Assembly: GCA_003290165.1 (NCBI GenBank)
Contig: QNQO01000671.1
Span: forward strand, 310,001 to 374,000
DNA length: 64,000 bases
Direction: 5' to 3'
Source of the DNA: Berberis thunbergii
Lineage: Eukaryota; Streptophyta; Magnoliopsida; Ranunculales; Berberidaceae
Part shown: positions 48,367-60,948 of the stretch, piece by piece
Layout: the number at the start of each line of letters is the position of its first letter
How positions within the stretch are numbered: the stretch's first letter is position 1
The notes under the pieces: generated by a model
Seen by the model: only the letters and a program-made list of their open reading frames with translations
The model's database searches: none
What the model was told of the DNA's origin: nothing
Translations under genes and position numbers: made by a program

Positions 48367-48948
48367 TGATAATGTAACATAACCTATATTTCATATTTGG
48401 TTTGTTCAAATCTATCCTCCTAGAGATTTGACTTGCAAAACATGGTTAGACGGCCAAAGATAACATGTTTGGTGGCTGAAGGCACTTCGATGCTTAAGTA
48501 GCTAATCTGAGGGAGAAATGAATTTGGACGGAGTATAGTTCAGTTGTGTTTGCATACCTTTGATGGAATGTTTTCTTTACCCTATATAATGTGCGTAATT
48601 AACTCCTTGCGTGACTTAAGCATGTGGAGCGCGATGAAGCGAGACGTTTACCACAACAGTCTCTTCTTTCATTGAGATACGTCATTGGAGAAGTGATTTT
48701 TGCCATGACTTGTCTCATTCGTAACGTCTCTCTTTTATAAGGGAAGAGATCTATTGGGCCTAGGGCTTAGGTTTTTTTTCACGGTCAGTTATTAAAGTCC
48801 TTTTTGGGCTTTAATGAGCAAGCCTGCCTCTTTGGGCTTCTAGGATCGGGCCTTTTATACGTGTTGAGATAAAAGCGTTTGTTCCTCGTCATGGATGATC
48901 TTTGCCACATGTACGGTCGTGGTTAGAGGATTGTTTGATGTATCATCA
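48367..48948 (-). repeat. LTR of inverted retrotransposon C
   Basis: Read on the minus strand it starts TGATGATACATCAAAC (48948) and includes GCATCGAAGTGCCTTCAGCC, the same block as in LTRs A and B. It is followed on the plus strand by an inverted polypurine tract (GCTACCCCCTAGTTAGTGG, 48949 on). The far end, set at 48367 where the complement ends ATCA, is uncertain. It is diverged from LTRs A and B, so C is a related but distinct family. Confidence 0.55.
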
Positions 48949-49299
48949 GCTACCCCCTAGTTAGTGGGCATGCTTGCGTGACCACTAACTTTTAGGCGGT
49001 TGGTTTGGTGAGGTCATCATTGCATTGGTGCACCGCATTAAATGTCGTTAACAGTTGTCTCTTTGGTTTTTATTCTATTGCTCCATCAGTCTACTCATTT
49101 CAACATAATTTTTGGGATTTCGTGCAGCTATCATGTCTTGCACGTCTTTCCATTAGTTTTCTTTTCTTTGTCCAACCCTATAATGGAGGGGACAAAGATT
49201 TTTGTTATCTTCCTTACGATATCTCCACTTCAGAGTCCATTTGTTATTCTTTCTTTCATTTTCTGTATTCTTCGACTCCTTGTCACCGTTTCCAACAAA

Positions 49300-49460
49300 A
49301 CCCTAAGTGATGATGATTTGGCCATCTATGAGGCATTTTTTGAGCTTAGGCAGGTGACGCAAGGAACTTTGAACTATGTTCGTCAATCGTTTTCTATTCC
49401 ATTTGATTTAGAGCTTGTGCTGGCAAGGAAGGATGACCGTGCTCATCCAAGGCATGGTTA
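49300..49460 (+). pseudogene. antisense ORF of element C (PF04195-like), interrupted by CACTA-3
   Basis: The frame (open from 49042) includes LSDDDLAIYEAFFELRQVTQ, IPFDLELVLARKDDRAHPRH and GY. After the insertion it resumes at 63954 with ITLYPGIFKSS. The I--DLE-VL-R--DRAH---GY-T-Y pattern is the start of the plant 'putative gypsy type transposon' domain (Transposase_28). It is collinear with the N-terminal part of the antisense ORF in element A. The protein's role is unknown. The frame ahead of 49300 is probably leader sequence. Confidence 0.65.
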
Positions 49461-49910
49461 CACTACACCAAAAACCCCCATTAGCAACGGTTCTATACTG
49501 TGGGCGTAACCCATTGCCACGGCTAAGAGCCGTGGGCTACAGGGGCGTCGCGAAATTCCTTGTAACGGCTATAAACCGTTGCTAAACATTTTAGCAACGG
49601 TTTTATGCTTGAGGAGGTGTGGTGATATTAAGCATTTAACCACGGTTTTAAACCGTTGCAAGAACATTAGCAACGGTTTTTAGCCGTGGCCATATTAGCC
49701 ACGGTTTTAAGCCGTGATAAGGTGTGGACAATAGCAACGGTTCTAAACCGTGTCTAACAAAGTAGCAACGGTTTTAAGTCGTGGCTAAACCTGGCCACGG
49801 TTTTAAGCCGTGGCTAAACTGTGAAAAATAAGCCGTAGCAAACGTAGTAGCAACGGTTTTTAGCCGTTGCAATAGTTAGCCACGGTTTAAAACCGTGGCA
49901 AATTTTTTTT
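49461..49910. repeat. CACTA-3 left TIR and subterminal array
   Basis: The dyad repeats are the same two flavours as in CACTA-1 and are more regular here. The last units (TAGCCGTTGCAATAGTTAGC, 49861 on) and the following T-rich block match CACTA-2. Confidence 0.88.
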
Positions 49911-50172
49911 TAAAATTTTTTTTTTGCTATCAAATGACTAAAAGCATAAGCATCCAAATTTTAGTAAAACCAATACCTAATCAAATAGACAATGGGATTA
50001 TTGAATTGATGGGTTTTAATTCCTCAATAACTAAAAAAGAGCATTGTTATATATACAGCCTAAAAAATGAGTCTATACAAGAATGCCAATCCAATATACA
50101 TATAACATTTTCAAAACTCCACATCTAAAAAATGCCAGTTATGTAGAACTCGATTAAACATAACAAAATTAC

Positions 50173-50370
50173 AGGGCGTCACAAGTAACCTTAAGCTTGA
50201 TGTTCTCTTTCTCTAGGGTTGCAATCACTCCTTTTAAAATTTCAGCACTTTCAACTTCTTGCTCTTCATCATTCCTTCTAGTCAACTCTAATTGCAGTCG
50301 CTTTATTTCTAATATTTTTTCATTCAATTCATTTTGTAAAGCTGTCATCTTTGCCACAGACTTCTGCCCC
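50173..50370 (-). pseudogene. captured coiled-coil fragment, golgin-like
   Basis: The minus-strand frame reads MTALQNELNEKILEIKRLQL, ELTRRNDEEQEVESAEILKG and VIATLEKENIKLKV, a continuous coiled coil. The wording resembles plant golgin candidates with a GRIP-related domain. That call is a guess from memory; a different coiled-coil protein is possible. It has a splice-like left border and is only about 65 residues long. Confidence 0.4.
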
Positions 50371-50712
50371 TAAAGACATAAAAATCATAGAAATTAGAAA
50401 GAATTCTACTGAAAGGCACATGGTAAACACGAAGATGGTCAATAATCAACAGACACAAAGATAAACACACATAATTATCATAAATAACTATTCATTAATA
50501 TTATCCATTCACCAAGGGTACATGGGGAACCATGCAAGTGAGGGGGAAGGTAAGAGAGAGGGGACATATAGCCTCTTGTTTTAAGGTAATGAACATCAAA
50601 TTTCCTATTGTTTAGTTCTTGGGTTTTATATTTCCAGATTGAACTACCAAACAGTTAAGTCAACTAGACAAACACAATGGCCTATAACACATTATATATG
50701 AAAGAGAATCAT

Positions 50713-50967
50713 TCATCGTCTGGAATAGAATGAATAACTTAATAAGCCTCGAAATAAGATACAATTACTAGAACTGACCTTTTTGCTTATCTTTACAGCC
50801 AATGAATTTGTGTCCCACAAAACAGAGAGTCTAAGTTGTAGAGGATAAACATCTGCCATATCATCTTCTACAACTGATAAGACCCCAGCATCCTTTGCTG
50901 CTGCATTAAAGTCACTATGCCTACATAAAAATTTGAAGCAAACAGTCAAAGACAACACCAAAACCAA
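50713..50967 (-). pseudogene. unrecognised captured exon
   Basis: The minus-strand segment at 50925-50780 reads HSDFNAAAKDAGVLSVVEDD then MADVYPLQLRLSVLWDTNSL and AVKISKK. It looks like protein sequence with splice-like flanks, but I cannot name it. Confidence 0.35.
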
Positions 50968-52095
50968 TACCTTACAACACCAGCAACCAACTGCTTAGTG
51001 CATCATGAGTTGTATCACCTATCACATGGCAAATGTATCGCCGATTGAAATTTGAAAACACCACTTCATATTTAAAAACACAGTTATTGTTACATATCCC
51101 CAAACCGATTCAGCAATGATGCCTTTGTAGTGTTTGACCAAGTAAATAACAGAGTCAGGTTAATTTGAATGTCAAATGGATACTCATAATTGGTCCTTCT
51201 ATAAAACAAGAAAATTGAATATCCAAATTTCAGACTCCAATTACAAGCATAACAATGAGACACAAATTGACGTTAAAAGCTAGTTACAATATTCATCCAT
51301 ATAATGACTTCATTTAGAGCAATTTCCATTAAAAAACTCCTCGTTAGAAAATAGAATCTAAAATACAAGCATTTTTAATCATGAATCATGTTGTAAAGGA
51401 AAGAATAATAGCAGAGACAAATCGTATGATTCAAATAGACTGATAACATCTATCGTAAAAAAATATAAATAATACTACACATATTAAAGATGGTAAGATA
51501 ATGCTTAAAGTAGTAGCAGTCAGCAATGTTACAGAATTAAAATTGGACTGATAATGGTGGTAGCACGATAATGGTGCTCCTATGACCAACACTGGCTCAC
51601 TGTTGAAAATTCAAGTTGTACTCTCAAAAATATGTTGTGTGCCTCATCTATTCACAAAAGTTCACTATCAAAATTTTGGACTACACACCAGACCCAACAT
51701 TCGATGAAAAACTAAAACTAAACAAGAATGTAGCAGCCTAATTCTCAATTCCATCAAAATAAAACTACTAAACTTGTCAAACCCACTTAAAAAAAAAATC
51801 AACCAGCTTTTCAAAAAGTATATTTTTGAAGAAGGTAAATGATGCTAATCGGTTCAGGAAATATATACCTAGTTCATGGGAATAGTATGCTTCAATCAAA
51901 CATATAAGGTTCACTAAATATAAACTTATTTGACAATAAATTACATATGGTTTGATTGAAAAGAAACGAGTAGGTCAGGTTCACCTATGGTAAGCATGGA
52001 TTGTTCTGAATGTTAACCTGTAGAAAGATATCATTAAGGCTTGAAAGTATAGAGCATGCAGGAAGATAAAGTGGCTTTCATGTACCTGAATGTCA

Positions 52096-52215
52096 TATTA
52101 TCTTGCAACAGTCAAACAATTCTCTATTGCAGCAGGAGTAGATCCCTAGTCCTCATGCAACTTCAAGCCCATAGCTCCTACTTTGATTATTTCATGTAAC
52201 CCGTCTGGCTTGGAA
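52096..52215 (-). pseudogene. captured urease fragment
   Basis: The minus-strand exon reads GSTSKPDGLHEIIKVGAMGL, KLHED, a stop, then GSTPAAIENCLTVA. This is the urease catalytic (alpha-type) segment around KLHEDWGSTPAAI; a TAG stop replaces the tryptophan codon. Urease hydrolyses urea using nickel. Only about 40 residues are present, and none of the nickel ligands of other exons. Confidence 0.82.
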
Positions 52216-55200
52216 GTGCTCCCCTAGTGCAAGGCAGCAACCAAATAATGAAACATATAATGGGCTACACAACAACTAACAATGACATTTATTTCCACAA
52301 AAAGCTTGTGTTGGATACGTATTGGACGGTCATGAATATTTCTTAATTCATGAATTGTCATTGGCCATGTCAAAAAAACAATTTGAAATACCTCTACCTT
52401 TTAGAACAGGTCCGAGTCAAGCATCCGTCGACCATCAGATGCTTCCAACTGGGAGAATGAGGAACAACTGGTGAGATAAAATGCTACCTGAGATGCAGAG
52501 CATGTCTTTCAGCAGTAAAGCTGAGTGATATATTTCCAGGTTACTTGCATGCTTGCATCCATTCAATGCTGGAACGCTGTCCGACACAGTTGGAAGATAC
52601 ATCATTGATCAAATTATAATGAAGTGTATACGATAATAAGCATGTGAAGAGCTAGATGGGATTGCATTTATGTTAAGATATTTTTTGGTTATTATTTTTT
52701 CATTTTTATTCAGGCGAGACTGCAAGGAAGTTTTATTAGTGGAAAAGGAGGAAGGCTGACAGTGAGTCTATGATATGAGCCTTGAGCTGAGATTGTATCT
52801 AAACTATATATGAGATTTCATTCAAATCTCCCAAATACCTAAATCCCTATTTGGAAGTTTGAACTGCCCAAGTATCCGCTCAGATATGGCGAAATCCAAT
52901 TGCCCAAATTTCCCAATCTATTCCGAGTTCTGACGCCCAAGTCATATTTATCATTTGAGACTCAGTTGTAAAAAACCCGAGTTCCAAACATAACAGTATC
53001 TTGGAACAAACTGAAAGGGATTTTCAAGCATTTATCATTCAGAACTTATTGCAGCCTGCCCCCATTAGGTCGGAAATGGCATATTCTACCACAAGTTAGC
53101 TGATAGCAATAGCCACAGTTACATCAAATGACAACTCAAATGATCCAAAACATAATTTAAGATGTGCCTTCAATGACTTGGTGGTTTATTGATTAAAGAG
53201 TACTCAGAACTAATTGGTCAATATAAACATATTTTTCACTGCCCTTCTAAAGTAATATATGTTGTATTGAAAGTGATTAACAAAGCCAACAAGCAACTAA
53301 GACTAGTTAACCACAAATACGTATTTTCGAATAAACAATAAGTAATTAACAGCAGTCTCTAAGAGTGTATAAAGAAACATTATTAAATGTAAGATCATGA
53401 ACATGGTGGTCTCTAGAACCATATAAGGAGTTCATACATCTAATAACCAAGTTTCCAAAACAAAGAAAAAACTAAATATAACTGCAAAAAAAAAGTAAAC
53501 AACAGCAGAATTTGGGACTTACTGCAAGGGACGATCTGCTGATGATGCGAGGTACGAACTGCTGTTGCTGCTGTTGCTGCGATGGACGAACTGCTGCTTT
53601 GCGAGGGATGCACTGATGCAAGCTTGCTGCTAGTCGCAAACCAGAGTGCGCTCTGTTTCACTGCATAGTACCCACTGTCCTGGCAGTTATGATCTGCGGA
53701 CTTTTGAAAATCAGTTACAGTAAAATCAGCAATTCATATTGGTTTGGTAACATTAGAAAAATTCAAGAACATCATATAGCAGCCTGTTACTTGTTTGCTG
53801 TCTGTTGACAACCTGAATGCCACCAAATTAGAGCTTCTGATCACTCCATTTTTTTTTCTTCCCAAGAAGGCAATCTGATTATTATTGAAACTAAAGAGCA
53901 TGTTTCAAACTTCTGCAGATGTTCTCACTTTAAATGATACCAACCGTGGGGTTACACGCCACACAAGCTATAGAATTTAATTTAATTCCGGGACAAGGTT
54001 TGTTACCTTTAAACTTTGAGATTTTTGGATTATTAAGGCCAATAAGAGATTTTGGTATAACAGTATTGCACTAGTGGCAGTCAGTTGGCCAGGTATATGA
54101 AAATCAAAAGATAGACGCAAAGATGTTGTTTCCAGAAATCTTAAGGACAACTTTTAACCACTGGAGATTGGAAGTGCTACTGCCATCATAGGCTTTGTTT
54201 AACATAATCAGCTTGGGAAATGGTCGCTTTCCAATCTTGAAAATCCAGTTGAGCAAATCAAGTGAACTTGAAAGTCCCCAACTCGCCCAAAGATCACCCT
54301 CTTTCTTACTGTGACTGTTGGGTGCCAAGGATACTTAGAATCTGGTTTTTGAAGAGTTGATTTCCATAACACGTATTGGGTAAATAGCTTTAGCAAAAGC
54401 AGTAAACCAATTCAAATGGCAGGGACCGCTGCTTCGAAGTATTATATTTAAATACCAAAAGTAGACATTGTTTCTCCTTTATCTTACTTCAAAAATGTCA
54501 CCTTGCCATTTCATCACAAGTCCTTGTACTTTTAAGTTCACCCGGTTGATGATAGAGGTGGCTAATACAATCTAAATCTAGCAGGGGCTTGTTGCTAAGT
54601 GCAAATTGATCCTCCTTTATTTCTGGCAGGGTTTTATGGGAGGGGCTAAATTACTAGGTAAAGTTTATGTCTTATGAGCCAGGCCTCTCCAGTGATAATG
54701 ATATGTTTACAGAACCGGTTGCAAAGATGTTCTTTGACATCCACACCAAAGATTTTAGACTCTGTCCCCGAAAATTCAGTAGAACTAAAAAAGTAAATAA
54801 AAGGTACAAATGCTGAGTTGGTTTATAGTCTAGGTTTGTTTTGGTGAATCCTCTCTTTTCGATTTGGATGATTGTTAATTTTTTAAGTTGATGGATGGTT
54901 TATTTTACCCTCGAAAGACTTCTTAAATAATGTAGTAAGTAGGCTTAACAACACACCCCCCTCCCAAATAAATAGAAAATAAAGCAGTTAATATAAGAAA
55001 AAAAAATCAGACAATTTAAAAATCGTTGTTTTGTTATTGTACTAAGAGTCTTTATTCTCATTAGATTTCATAGATTACACTAAATTTGCTGAAACATATG
55101 TGATTTTACCCATTTTTTTCTTCCTAGTCATTGGAGCAGAAATGTAATACATCAAAGTGAACCATAAAACGTTACAAAACTTATAAGTAATTAAATCCAT

Positions 55201-55429
55201 AAGTAAACCATAAAGTAATTAAATCGGAGATTGCAAAACAAATCACAAATATAAAATAATACAATTTAAATACCTAACCAGCATACTAAATGCATGATTG
55301 CCTGTAACGACAGTAGTTACCTAATGTATTTAATCCACGATAACCACAAGTTACAGAACTCAGAAGTAAAAGTAGAAACAAAAACTTACTGGTCCCGTAC
55401 CCCCCTTTATTCACATGGATTCCGTGGAT
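52216..55429. other. CACTA-3 interior, no named gene
   Basis: A minus-strand piece at 52405-52455 reads FSQLEASDGRRMLDSDLF; the gene is not recognised. A piece at 53500-53660 (SALWFATSSKLASVHPSQSS) includes CTG-type repeats. The rest is AT-rich with no family features. Confidence 0.4.
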
Positions 55430-55680
55430 TCCGAGCTGTGACCATGTTATCATCTCAAGCAACTCCTCCATGGTCATGTACCCCCTTTATTCACAATAAG
55501 CTTTCCATTACTAGATATTCACTCTGCTGCTTCTTATCCAAGATGAAATAAGTAGGTTATTCTCATTGAAACATACCTGGAAGTGCGATGAAAGCATCAG
55601 CGTGGCGAGCCATTGCAGCCTTGCGCTCGTGCATGTCAGATGCTATTATTACTTCACCCACTGCATGTCCTGATATCTGA
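55430..55680 (-). pseudogene. captured fragment of a LOG-type cytokinin riboside 5'-monophosphate phosphoribohydrolase
   Basis: Two exons are in order: 55680-55576 reads [20 protein letters not shown] then [14 protein letters not shown], and 55480-55430 reads MTMEELLEMITWSQLGIH. Together they span the family core PGGYGT-EE, which is split at the exon junction (ALPG | [GYG]TMEE). LOG enzymes release active cytokinin bases. The exons are adjacent as in LOG genes. A short repeat (GTACCCCCTTTATTCACA) brackets the second exon. N and C termini are missing. Confidence 0.82.
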
Positions 55681-55894
55681 ACACAAAAGCTTAATACAAT
55701 GAAACCTTTGCATTCCTTTGCATTCCTCCCGTGTCTGCTGACAAGAAGACCTGTTCAACAGTTTCAAATTTTGCTGCTATAGGCAATGAAATTTGAGTAA
55801 TACTCAGGGTTAAGTTTATCAAATATGCGTTAAAGGATCAACCAAAATGATTTTCCAGTTTCTCAGATTCTAATCCATGATCAAGGTCATAAAC

Positions 55895-56254
55895 CAACCG
55901 AGTAACATTACGCCAAAGACCAATGAAGCCGATGAAAATCTGAAGAGCCGAAGCAACAATAAGAGCTCCTTGAATTCCACGCATGATCTTCTTGAATTTC
56001 TGTATAAACACAAACAGAACTAACGTTACTGATCATGTTAAAAAAAACCTTAAGGAAGAGGGAGCAGGTCACAAAACCTCGTGAGGATCCAAAACATTAC
56101 TGTATCGGCCAGACAAAATTATTGAAATGGTAGGTGCCACAAAGGTATAAGATCCTCCAATGACGGCAGGTAGCCTGGTCCCAAAGAATGATTGCGTCAT
56201 AGTGTTCAAACCAGCAACAAACAGTAATGTCTGGATAACTTTCGCTTTCTCATC
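55895..56254 (-). pseudogene. captured fragment of a nucleobase-ascorbate transporter (NAT)
   Basis: Exon 56254-56078 reads DEKAKVIQTLLFVAGLNTMT, QSFFGTRLPAVIGGSYTFVA and PTISIILSGRYSNVLDPHE. Exon 55999-55895 reads KFKKIMRGIQGALIVASALQ and IFIGFIGLWRNVTRL. Both have GT-AG borders and continue in frame. This is the N-terminal membrane part of plant NAT (xanthine/uracil permease family), with the conserved FGTRLP-V-GGS-TFV block. The QEKTG-like transport motif lies downstream and is absent. Confidence 0.9.
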
Positions 56255-56341
56255 CTGAGAATATGAAATGCATGGATTACCAAACAGCTAAGTTGATCAA
56301 ACATTCAACATTTTTAACATAAAATCTTATTATACTTCCAC

Positions 56342-56412
56342 ACTCACATTCTCAAACCAAGACCTTGTGTGAATGGGGCCCTTCCCGTTGCAATAAGGGC
56401 GGCATCAACCTG
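56342..56412 (-). pseudogene. captured fragment of plastid dihydrolipoamide dehydrogenase
   Basis: The minus-strand exon reads VDAALIATGRAPFTQGLGL. The ATGR-P-T-GL motif belongs to the pyridine nucleotide-disulphide oxidoreductase family, and the APFTNGLGLE wording is that of plastid LPD, the E3 subunit of plastid pyruvate dehydrogenase. It has about 23 residues and GT-AG flanks. Confidence 0.75.
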
Positions 56413-59400
56413 CATCAACACCTTGTTATGATTACAATAACTATAGCAATAAAACATGTCTGTGTTTGCTTTTACATGGAGATTGCAGGAAAAAAAATAA
56501 AAAATAGTTTGTTTTGAATATATATGTATCCATGAAGAGAATCGGATTCTTCCTTCTTGTGGACTTCAAAAAATTCCAATGTGTGCAAGTCCTTTTTAAA
56601 TTTTCTAAGTTATATGAATACTATAAGATAGCAGCCTCATATTTACTTTAAGTAAACAGCTAATGGATATCATAAAAGACACAAGATTAACAAAGCACTT
56701 ACCACTTCCAGTAGAAAGGTAGCAATGTCATACATTCATATATTCATTTCTATTTAACAAAGGAGTCTCAATATAAGCATTAAAATAAATAGATTATGCA
56801 AACGAGCACACATCACCTTGTTCAGCATTGGACTGACACGAATATCTGGGGGGTCTGCAAAAACAATGCTTATCAGATGCTTTTGAAAATTCTAACAAAC
56901 ATCAAGTGTAACTGCAATGCAGACAGACATTCACAGTAAATAAAGTCAATATTGGCTACACCAAGCATATAGAACACGCATCATAAAGAGGGGGGAGATT
57001 GGAGGGCGATCTAATTAGGAAGGCAACACCAAATAAGAATGTTCTGATTCATCGATCTGCAATGAACTTTATTAATATACATTGTCAAATGATTGATTTG
57101 TGTAGATGCAGTACAATAATAAGCTAGCTATTCTAATAAGGGAAAAAATGTCAAGGTTTGTAAAACACTGATTAATACTGGGATTGACGTCTCAGGACCA
57201 ACCACTGATTAATACAAGATAATAGATACTCCTTGCTTATATACGAACGGTGATAAGGACCAACCTGAACATCAGAATATTACATGAGCAACAAACATAC
57301 ATTGGTTATATTTGAACAAGTTGATAGATGTTGAACAATTGTTGTCATTGAGAAAGCGTGTACATTTTCCTTGGAAATGACTGCGAGTTCACCGGGCTTA
57401 ATACCCTGTTCAACAAACTCTTTAGTTGCCTCCTCTCAAGCCTTCCATGTACCATGGTTCCCAAGAAATCAAAATAGACTATTACTCCTTATGCAGATTT
57501 TATAAGACCTCGGAAACGTTAAAATATCAAAGAATTTTTTCTACTGTAAACTGAACTGAACTTTATAACCAAAAAAAAAAAAAAAAAAGTAATTCACAGT
57601 CACTGAATTTTCCCAATTTTATAGCTGATTTGATTGTGTTTGGGTTTACCTTGAACACCAACTGCAAGCTCGAATGCCTTTCCGGATAATTATTTCTTTT
57701 CTTGTGAAGACGATCTGAAACATCTCAGCCTGAAATAGTTGCTAAGAGTACCTGAAGAAGAACCATAGATCATAAAACAATGAGATACATTCATTCATTG
57801 AAGAGCCCTCAAAAGCAATAAAAGTCCAATCTTGAAACTTACCCAGATAAAAGCAATAAGAGACCTAGAAACATTGAGATTAAAATACTGCAACTTATGA
57901 AAATGACAACTATGTATCAGTAATTTCAAAAGCCCAAACATGTATAAATTGTACTAATATCAATTGCAACAGATTTCATCAAGAAAATTCAGACTAGATT
58001 TCCACTCATGCCCTTTTGGAGGTGAGATTTCTTGTTCTTAGGCAGTCAAATATAAGAAAACCCATGTATAAATGATCCCCACACACAATAAAAAGCACCT
58101 AAACAGCAATTGTATTCACATAAATAAGAAAACCCATATTGCAGAGTGTCGCAGCAGCGTGTTTGCATGAAGGCCACTGCATCGCAGCAACTTAGAACAC
58201 AGCACAGCAACAGGACGCTCTGCGACGCAACAACGTCCATCAGCCTAACGCGTATCCACCATCTCGCCACGGCCTTGCCACCAGTCCAGGCCGCAGCACA
58301 GTCCGCAGCAACCAGTGCCCAGTCCTTCCAGTCCACAGCCTCTCCCTGCTCCGAAAAACAGGGGACACTCTGTTTTACAGCAGAGTGCCATGCCAGCACT
58401 CGGTTCTAGGACCTACCATTGCCCATTCTTGCTGCGTCTATTCTTCCCCATGACGTGTGTATACAGACTACTTACCATGACCCCTTTTACTTGGAGTATT
58501 GTCTGTCTCATAGGTTCTAAAAGAGGCAGCGGAACTCCAGCAGCAACCAATTCCATGGCACTAAAAATGAAGCAAGGAACATGTCAGTTGAACGGATAGG
58601 CATAAACCCTCCTGATGAGCTTGCTAAACACATCTAATAACAACTAAACCTAAAAAGGCCCAATGTTCAAAGAAGGCTAAGAATGAAATACATCCAACAA
58701 TACACCAATTTACAGACCAAAAAGCTAAGAAGGCTAACAAGTGGTATTTTTTTTGTTCAAAGAATGAAATGAAAATGGGATTCCTATAGAATGGATGGAA
58801 GATTGGTAGTACTATATAAAGAGCTGTTCTTGCAATATGTAATAAATATTAGTAAGTGGGGTCAGTTGGTGATATAAATAATTTTTAGTAAATGGGATTC
58901 CTATAGAATGGATGAAAATGGGATTCCAAAATAAGAGGCAAAATGCAGCATGAATAAGTTTAGGGTAATATGATTTGTCTAACAAACATACTTATCAAAA
59001 ACATTTATTGTATCATATTTTGGAGAATGGCTGCATTCTTTTGTTTAACAAAACAAAGCAAGAAACAACAAACTTTAAACTGACTTGCTGCTCTCTAGCT
59101 AAAGCTAATGCTCCTTGCCCATAAAACATAGCCACCTGCTCTATTTTTCCTCGAAACAAACACAACAGACCTGCTGTGTTTTTCCTTGAAAAAATAGAGC
59201 AACTGCAGCCAATTCCTCTGCGCCTGCGCCTTGCACCTTCCAGTTATCGCTGCCCTGTTTCTAAACAGAAACAGAGCAAAACAACTTTGTCCCAAGCCAA
59301 GATAGTACCTTGCCAGGAGTCTTTAATGAGAAAAATGCATAAAGATAATAGTATACAAGAAAAATTACCATTACGAAAGGAAATGGAGGTATATTATATA

Positions 59401-59986
59401 GAATAACGGACTTAGGATAGGAAAAGCCATTACCTCAACCTCAATTGCTCAAACCTTCCATGGTTAATCATTTCAATAAAATCCTTGATGAATGGGAGAT
59501 ACACACTTTCATGCATCTCGAGGGGGATGAACGGCTTCACCCCCCTCCCTCGCTGGTTCCCTCGCCATTTAGAATTTCCCTTTAATAAGTGTCACTTTAT
59601 CCATGCAATATTACTTGAAATGTGATTCCCAATGGTTACTACATAATATTCCTACTCCCCAAACCCCTGCTCAACCTAGCTACTCTACTCCCGGTCTTAC
59701 TGTCCTATCCAACCTCGGCATTACCTACTCCATATTAAACTCCTCCACGATGAACTTATCTTGTGAACATTAAAACCTTACCCCTTCACCTAGACATTCT
59801 GTTTTTCTTTTCTTTCCTTGCCAGCCTTTAACTGCCAACCTTATTTTTTCATCAAAGTAGAAGATGGTAACATGTTTTGTATGAAGAACCAAGGGCAGAG
59901 AAGATAAAGCATCAGATAAGTAAGTAGTTGGATGCTTAATCACCAACAGAATGCAATCATCTCCTATAATTTTATTGTGGCCATAC
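56413..59986. other. CACTA-3 interior with unassigned exon-like pieces
   Basis: Minus-strand pieces occur at 57370-57430 (EEATKEFVEQGIKPGELAVI), about 58480-58560 (MELVAAGVPLPLLEPMRQTI, then LQVKG) and 56815-56860 (ADPPDIRVSPMLNKV). They read as exons with splice-like borders but I cannot assign them. GC-richer stretches at 58140-58440 and 59090-59300 are rich in CAGC/GCTG and have no family features. Confidence 0.4.
59510..59581. repeat. half copy of the fold-back repeat seen in CACTA-2
   Basis: It shares CATGCATCTC-AGGGGGATGA and CCTCGCCATTTAGAATTT with 41612-41684. Only the right arm is present. Confidence 0.5.
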
Positions 59987-60725
59987 CTTCAAAACAGCAG
60001 CAAACTGTTCATTCATTGGATCGTATTTCTCCACTCCATACTTCCTGAATACCTGAGAGGAGACATTCTCAAGACTTTAGTTTCTAGAATATACTCTAGA
60101 ATTTATATATAGAATTAACGAAATACACAAAGAAATGATGCAAAAGTTACATTTTTTTAAGACAAGGCAAACAATAAAAAAAATATTTAATTATAGGGAG
60201 CTAGAGTGAGAAATTCTCCCCTTCAAAGAACACCCAATACAAAAGATAAATATCTTTTTTTATTCTAAAATTGGGGCTCAATGGACCACATTTTATCCAT
60301 CCATTAACTACCTTATACCAAACTACTACAGGCTACTATGTACATCGTAAAATGCCAAAGCAAATACTACGTCACCTCAGCAAGTTGCTTGTTGGTCATT
60401 GCAACACCTTCTAAAAGTGTTTTCAGCAGTGGAACAACACCAGCAGAGTCTTTTGTTTGATCTATCTTCGAAAAGCTCTCTTTAACAACTGCTGAAGCTC
60501 TTCCTAGATTGTCAGCAACATCTAATAAGCTATTTGCAAAGTTCTGCAGCATTTACGAGAAGTAAGATTTCAAGAGTAAGTAATAATAATAAATAAATAA
60601 ATAAATAATCAGATATTTGATACAGATCATGGATAATTCAAGAAATTCTAACCTGGATGGCAATCTTTTGGAGTTCTCTGATTCTATTCTTGTTCTGTCC
60701 ATTATCGCTAGCGTATCTGAATAGC
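59987..60725 (-). pseudogene. captured fragment of mitochondrial-type GrpE
   Basis: Three exons are collinear. About 60725-60653 reads NRIRELQKIAIQ (diverged). 60543-60376 reads NFANSLLDVADNLGRASAVV, KESFSKIDQTKDSAGVVPLL and EGVAMTNKQLAE. 60052-59987 reads VFRKYGVEKYDPMNEQFAAV. The segment FA-SLLDVADNL---A...LLEGV-MT-KQL--VFRK-GVEK-DP is the central helix region of plant mitochondrial GrpE (Mge1), the nucleotide exchange factor for mtHSP70. The C-terminal beta domain is missing. Introns are retained. Confidence 0.88.
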
Positions 60726-60948
60726 CCCTGAGAACACTATCTTGTATGCAATAAGGTAATCATTTTTACCTGCTCAGGTCAGTATCTGAAGATGGAGGGA
60801 AGTATAATAGCAACTTCTGAAGAAGAAGGGTAGTCACTTTTCTATTGGGTAGCCACCTGTTACGTATAGAAAATTTAGTGACCTCAAATATCTCATTACA
60901 CTAAGACCAAAATGAGCAACAAATTAATCCTTAAAATAGCATACTTAC

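Noticed and set aside
49042..49300. N-terminal part of the frame open at 49042 (hydrophobic, membrane-like)
   Set aside because: The PF04195-like wording begins only near 49300; the earlier part is probably untranslated leader in frame by chance.
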